Assembly (NCBI RefSeq): GCF_003994485.1
Contig: NZ_RZNJ01000001.1
Coordinates: 127,765 to 191,764 of the forward strand
From: Arsenicitalea aurantiaca
Lineage (GTDB): Bacteria; Pseudomonadota; Alphaproteobacteria; Rhizobiales; Devosiaceae
DNA: 64,000 nucleotides
Direction of reading: 5' to 3'
Made by a program: the position numbers and the translations under genes. Position 1 is the stretch's first letter. The number at the start of each line of letters is the position of its first letter. The notes under the pieces are model-generated. The model was not told where the DNA came from. It made no database searches and saw nothing but the letters and a program-made list of their open reading frames with translations. Below are positions 60,712 to 64,000 of this stretch, piece after piece.

Positions 60712-61892
60712 TCGGCGGCTCCCTTCGCGGGTGCGATGAGCCCCTTGGCCGCGAGTTCGGCCATGATCTCGTCGGCGTGCTCGTTGAGCAGCGGGGGCGG
60801 CATGCGGATCTGCTGGGGCGTGCCGCTCATTTTGACCGGGAAACCGAGCGCACGGAACTCCCCTTCAACCGGATGGGGGACCATCTGCACCATCTCGCGA
60901 GCGATGGCCTGCTCGGACTGCACGGCACCCTCATAGTCGAGGATGTCGGCGACCGGGATGCCGGCCTCCTGCAGGGCTTCGATCCATTCGGCCTTGGTCC
61001 GGCTTGCGAAGGCCGGGGCGAGGGTGTCGATCAGCTCAACGCGGTTGACGACGCGAGCGGCATTGGTCGAGAACCGCTCGTCCTCCTGCAGGTGCTCGAC
61101 GCCCATGACCTTGATGAGCTTGAGCCAGAGGCCCTGATTGGCGGCGCCGATGACGAACCAGCCATCCGAGGCGGCGACGGCCTGGTAGGGCGCCGACATG
61201 CGGTTGGCCGAGCCGATCGGAACCGGAGATTTGCCGGTGCCCCAGAGTTCGGTGGTTTCCCAGATCGAGAGCGCGAGCGCGGCTTCAAAGAGCGAGGCGT
61301 CGATATACTGGCCTTCGCCCGAAGTCTGCCGGCCGATGATGGCGCTCAGGATGGCATAGCAGGCGAACATGCCGGCACCGAGATCGGCGACGGCGATGGA
61401 ATTCTTGGCCGGCTCCATATCGGGGAAGCCGTTCGAGCTCAGAATGCCCGAGACGGCCTGCGCGATCAGGTCGAAGCCGGGGCGCTGCGACCAGGGGCCG
61501 GTCTGGCCGAAGCCCGAAATGCTCGCGTAGACGAGCCGGGGATTGATGGCGCGGAGGGTCTGGTAGTCCATGCCGAGGCGGCCGGAGACGCCGGGACGCG
61601 CATTCTCGACGAGCACGTCGGCCGTCTTGACGAGGGCGTAGAGCGTCTCGCGCCCTTCCTCGGACTTGAGGTCGAGCGTGATGCTGCGCTTGTTGCGGTT
61701 GAGCGCGAGGAAGCCGGGGCTGTCGCTGCCCTTGAGGCGGAAGCCCATGGAATGCCTGGTGGAATCCCCGGTCTCGGGCGGCTCGATCTTGATAACGTCG
61801 GCCCCCATATCGGCCAGCAGCATGCAGCAGAACGGCCCGGCCATGACCTGAGAAATGTCCAGCACGCGGATGCCTTCGAGCGGCAATGCCAT
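60708..61892 (-). CDS. Family III CoA-transferase (CaiB/BaiF)
   Basis: A 394-residue CaiB/BaiF protein. The N-terminus (LEGIRVLDISQVMAGPFCCM) and VLVENARPGVSGRLGMDYQTLRAINPRLVYASISGFG in pieces are typical. The active-site aspartate appears in GFDLIAQAVSGIL. It moves CoA between acids, here probably activating the imported substrate. It is the first gene of the leftward operon; a box matching the 48499 box lies 84 bases upstream. Confidence 0.92.
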   Translation of the reverse strand: MALPLEGIRVLDISQVMAGPFCCMLLADMGADVIKIEPPETGDSTRHSMGFRLKGSDSPGFLALNRNKRSITLDLKSEEGRETLYALVKTADVLVENARPGVSGRLGMDYQTLRAINPRLVYASISGFGQTGPWSQRPGFDLIAQAVSGILSSNGFPDMEPAKNSIAVADLGAGMFACYAILSAIIGRQTSGEGQYIDASLFEAALALSIWETTELWGTGKSPVPIGSANRMSAPYQAVAASDGWFVIGAANQGLWLKLIKVMGVEHLQEDERFSTNAARVVNRVELIDTLAPAFASRTKAEWIEALQEAGIPVADILDYEGAVQSEQAIAREMVQMVPHPVEGEFRALGFPVKMSGTPQQIRMPPPLLNEHADEIMAELAAKGLIAPAKGAAE

Positions 61893-61975
61893 GATCGTCC
61901 TCCCTATGCGTAGCGACCGTGGCGCCGAGCAGCCTTGCTTGGCGGCACGAGCCGGTCACCGCGTCTCAAAACGCT

Positions 61976-61989
61976 ATATCCTATATGAT
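61976..61989. promoter_or_regulatory. Candidate GntR box upstream of CoA-transferase operon
   Basis: ATATCCTATATGAT, one mismatch from 48499-48512. It lies upstream of the first gene of the leftward operon. Confidence 0.5.
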
Positions 61990-62055
61990 CTACCAAGGCG
62001 CGTTTGGGGAGTCAACCGGAGTGGCGACTTCTTTCGGCGTGGTTGGGTCGGCGGC

Positions 62056-62862
62056 TCAGGAGGCCGCGCGCGGCTTGCGCGGACGGCCGCGACCCGAGCG
62101 GCCACCGGCCTTTCCGGCCTGTGCAGCCTCGGCTTTTGCGACGGCGGCGAGGCGTTCCTCGATGACGCTGTCGATGCGCTGGCGGGAGGCGAGGAGGTGT
62201 TCGCGCATGGCGGTTTCGGCGGCTGGCCCGTCGCGGCGGAGCAGCGCTTCGATCAGCTGGCCGTGCTCGGAGACGGCCTGCTGGGGGGCGTTGGTGTTGA
62301 AAAGAAAGCGGAAAATGTGGAGGTGGACGTGAAGGCCTTCGATCGTTTCGGCGATGAAGCGATTGCCGCTGGCGGTGGCGATGAGGTGGTGGAGCTTGGC
62401 GTCGCCTTCGGCGTAGTTGGCGTAGGCGAGGTCGGTTTCCTCGGCTGCGGTTTCAAGCTCGCGGGCGAGGACGGCGAGGCGCTCCAGCATCTCGGGGCTC
62501 GCCCTCTCGGCGGCCAGAGCGGCCATTGCCGGCTCGAGTAACATACGGATTTCAAAGAGAGAATCGACGTCGACCGAGGACAGGAGAGGGGCCGCGCGGA
62601 AGCCGACATTGGGGATCTTGTGGGCGAGTTTCTGCGCTTCGAGCAGCGTCAGCGCCTCGCGAATCGGGGTTGGCGAGATCTGCAGCTCGCGGGCCAGGGC
62701 CTCGATGCCGATATGGGCGCCCGGCTGGATCTTCATGGTCACCAGCATGCCGAGCAATTGCTCATAGGCCAGTTCCACCAGGGACTTAGGGTAGGTGGGG
62801 CGTTGCTCGTTCAGCGCGATGAGGCGCGCAAACGAAAAGGGCTCGCTGGGCATGGAGGGCAT
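62056..62862 (-). CDS. GntR family regulator (FadR/FCD class) with C-terminal AT-hook
   Basis: A 268-residue regulator. The winged-helix N-terminus has LARELQISPTPIREALTLLE near residue 56, and the FCD effector domain spans about 95-230 (LFEIRMLLEPAMAALAAERA, then DAKLHHLIATASGNRFIAET). The tail is unusual: AAQAGKAGGRSGRGRPRKPR ends in an AT-hook core (RGRPRKP), rare in GntR proteins. It probably represses the cluster until a metabolite binds the FCD domain. A candidate box lies just upstream of its start, implying autoregulation. Confidence 0.88.
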   Translation of the reverse strand: MPSMPSEPFSFARLIALNEQRPTYPKSLVELAYEQLLGMLVTMKIQPGAHIGIEALARELQISPTPIREALTLLEAQKLAHKIPNVGFRAAPLLSSVDVDSLFEIRMLLEPAMAALAAERASPEMLERLAVLARELETAAEETDLAYANYAEGDAKLHHLIATASGNRFIAETIEGLHVHLHIFRFLFNTNAPQQAVSEHGQLIEALLRRDGPAAETAMREHLLASRQRIDSVIEERLAAVAKAEAAQAGKAGGRSGRGRPRKPRAAS

Positions 62863-62883
62863 GGGGTCACCGATCGAAATTCA

Positions 62884-62899
62884 CTATAAAATATAGGAT
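62884..62899. promoter_or_regulatory. Candidate GntR box upstream of the regulator gene
   Basis: On the minus strand ATCCTATATTTTATAG. It shares ATCCTATAT with the other boxes and lies 22 bases before the GntR start. Confidence 0.4.
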
Positions 62900-62954
62900 C
62901 GACTGATGCGGAACAACATGTTTCGAGCATCAAATTTGACGCATCTTGCAAAAC

Positions 62955-63959
62955 TTACACTTTCGACTTGCCGGCAAGGCGCAAAATCGGCTGCCAGACT
63001 GCGTCGGGCAGGGGAATGTCACCCTGCTGTCGCATGGCGTGGGTCTGGTTTGCACGATCGCCGGGAACACGTACGGGGCGATCCGGATCGGCGGGCGGGC
63101 TCTGCCGGACTTCTTCGAGGAAGGCCGAGATCGCGGATGCGGCGCCGGTCGCCGGCTCGAGGACGATGAAGATATCCCCCTTGTTGCAGGGAGCGGTAGA
63201 GTCGAGCGTGCCTTTGACGGCGGGACCGAGCGCGCAGGCGGTGAGGCTGCCCACGAGGACCTCGAAGGCGAGCCCGAGCGCATAGCCCTTGGGGCCGCCG
63301 AAGGGGGCGAGGGCGCCGTCACGGGCGCGGGCGGCGTCGGTGGTGGGATTGCCCTCCGCGTCGAGCGCCCAGCCCTCGGGAATGGGCTCGCCGCGCGCGG
63401 CGTGATCATGGATGCGGCCCATGGCGACGATGCTGGTCGCCATGTCGAAGACGAAAGGATCGGGATGGGCGGGAACGCCAATGGCGATGGGATTGGTGCC
63501 GAGCATTGCGGAGCGCCCGCCCCAGGGGTGCACGAGCGCTTCGCTGATGGTGAGGGCGATGAGGATGCGGCCCGAGGCTGCGACCTGCTCGGCGTAAAAG
63601 GCGAGCATGCCCAGATGATCACAATTGCGGATGGCGGCGACCGCAATGCCGGTCTCGGCGACGCGCCCGGAGATCGCATCGAGCGCGGCCATGGCAACGA
63701 CCGGGCCGAGGCCCTGCCGACCCTCGACCTCGAGGAAGGCGGCGCCGCGCCAATGGGCTTCGCCGCTCGTGTGCGGATCGGTGACGCCATTGGCGATCCG
63801 CTCGATGACGCGGGGCAGGCGCAGGAGCCCGTGGGAGGGGAGGCCGCGCAGCTCGGCCTCGAGAAGGAGGTCGAGCTGACGTCGTGCGTGGGGGAGCGGG
63901 ACGCCCGCGCCGAGAAGGGCGGCCATGCCGGCCTCTTCGATTTCAGCGCGCGTCGGCAT
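62955..63959 (-). CDS. Ldh family (malate/L-lactate/ureidoglycolate type) NAD(P)-dependent dehydrogenase
   Basis: A 334-residue member of the Ldh_2 family. AELRGLPSHGLLRLP with the catalytic His is near residue 43, and ALDAISGRVAETGIAVAAIR is followed by NCDHLGMLAFYAEQ. NPIAIGVPAHPDPFVFDMAT and GGPKGYALGLAFEVLVG are also conserved. It oxidises a 2-hydroxy acid. The start follows GGGGGAGGAGCGGGCC. It lies upstream of the regulator gene on the same strand and may be cotranscribed with a gene beyond the window. Confidence 0.9.
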   Translation of the reverse strand: MPTRAEIEEAGMAALLGAGVPLPHARRQLDLLLEAELRGLPSHGLLRLPRVIERIANGVTDPHTSGEAHWRGAAFLEVEGRQGLGPVVAMAALDAISGRVAETGIAVAAIRNCDHLGMLAFYAEQVAASGRILIALTISEALVHPWGGRSAMLGTNPIAIGVPAHPDPFVFDMATSIVAMGRIHDHAARGEPIPEGWALDAEGNPTTDAARARDGALAPFGGPKGYALGLAFEVLVGSLTACALGPAVKGTLDSTAPCNKGDIFIVLEPATGAASAISAFLEEVRQSPPADPDRPVRVPGDRANQTHAMRQQGDIPLPDAVWQPILRLAGKSKV

Positions 63960-63983
63960 GGCCCGCTCCTCCCCCCATACCGC

Positions 63984-64000
63984 TTACCAGGTGACGGCGA
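63984..64000 (-). CDS. Possible last codons of an upstream minus-strand gene
   Basis: Reading minus from the window end, codons GCC-GTC-ACC-TGG-TAA (A-V-T-W-stop) end at 63984, 24 bases before the Ldh-family start, as expected if another gene of the cluster precedes it. Too short to identify. Confidence 0.25.

Overview
The window reads as a chromosomal segment of a GC-rich alphaproteobacterium, probably in the order Hyphomicrobiales. The evidence is a C4-pathway 5-aminolevulinate synthase, a PodJ-like Sel1/peptidoglycan-binding polarity protein, a ligase-associated Lhr-type helicase with PdeM, two TRAP transporters, and strong codon bias. Genus cannot be read from sequence alone.

Layout. (1) Positions 1-24000 are mostly housekeeping: the end of pyrD, a MATE exporter, a small P-loop kinase, a DNA-repair helicase plus pdeM, and a BrnT/BrnA toxin-antitoxin module inserted between pdeM and its convergent neighbour and bracketed by a perfect 15-bp direct repeat. 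There follow a TIGR02186/TauE pair, the PodJ-like protein, a LuxR-type regulator facing a hybrid histidine kinase, mscL, a second LuxR-type regulator lacking its phosphoacceptor aspartate, hemA, a condensation/WS-DGAT-like protein, an aldose-dehydrogenase-like SDR, an OmpA lipoprotein, an L,D-transpeptidase and an old-yellow-enzyme reductase.

(2) Positions 24005-45471 hold an integrated element of about 21.4 kb in the 3' end of tRNA-Arg(CCG). A 45-bp att repeat and paired TTTCCCACAC integrase arm-type sites lie at both ends. Replication/integration genes (tyrosine integrase, AlpA-like HTH proteins, primase-helicase with an iteron cluster at its 3' end) fill the right side. The middle has a run of virion/ejection-like genes. 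The left has accessory genes: an exported nuclease, a ClpP-like periplasmic protein, YedK, a triple-HTH protein, an ImmA/IrrE-like protein, a broken porin and an aldo/keto reductase. I see no capsid, portal or terminase gene. The architecture resembles a phage satellite (PICI-like) or a heavily reduced prophage.

(3) Positions 45549-64000 hold an ArsR/SRPBCC pair and a catabolic cluster. A divergent isochorismatase-like/cyclase-family hydrolase pair is followed by a rightward operon (TRAP DctP-DctM-DctQ, SDR, SAF-domain oxidoreductase). It converges on a leftward operon (CoA-transferase, enoyl-CoA hydratase family, 3-hydroxyisobutyrate-dehydrogenase family, amidohydrolase, a second TRAP set, PdxA2-like), with a strong bidirectional terminator between them. 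A FadR-type GntR regulator with a C-terminal AT-hook and an Ldh-family dehydrogenase close the window. ATCCTATAT-type boxes upstream of several of these units suggest a single regulon. The substrate is unknown; the enzyme set suits a hydroxy- or dihydroxy-carboxylate.
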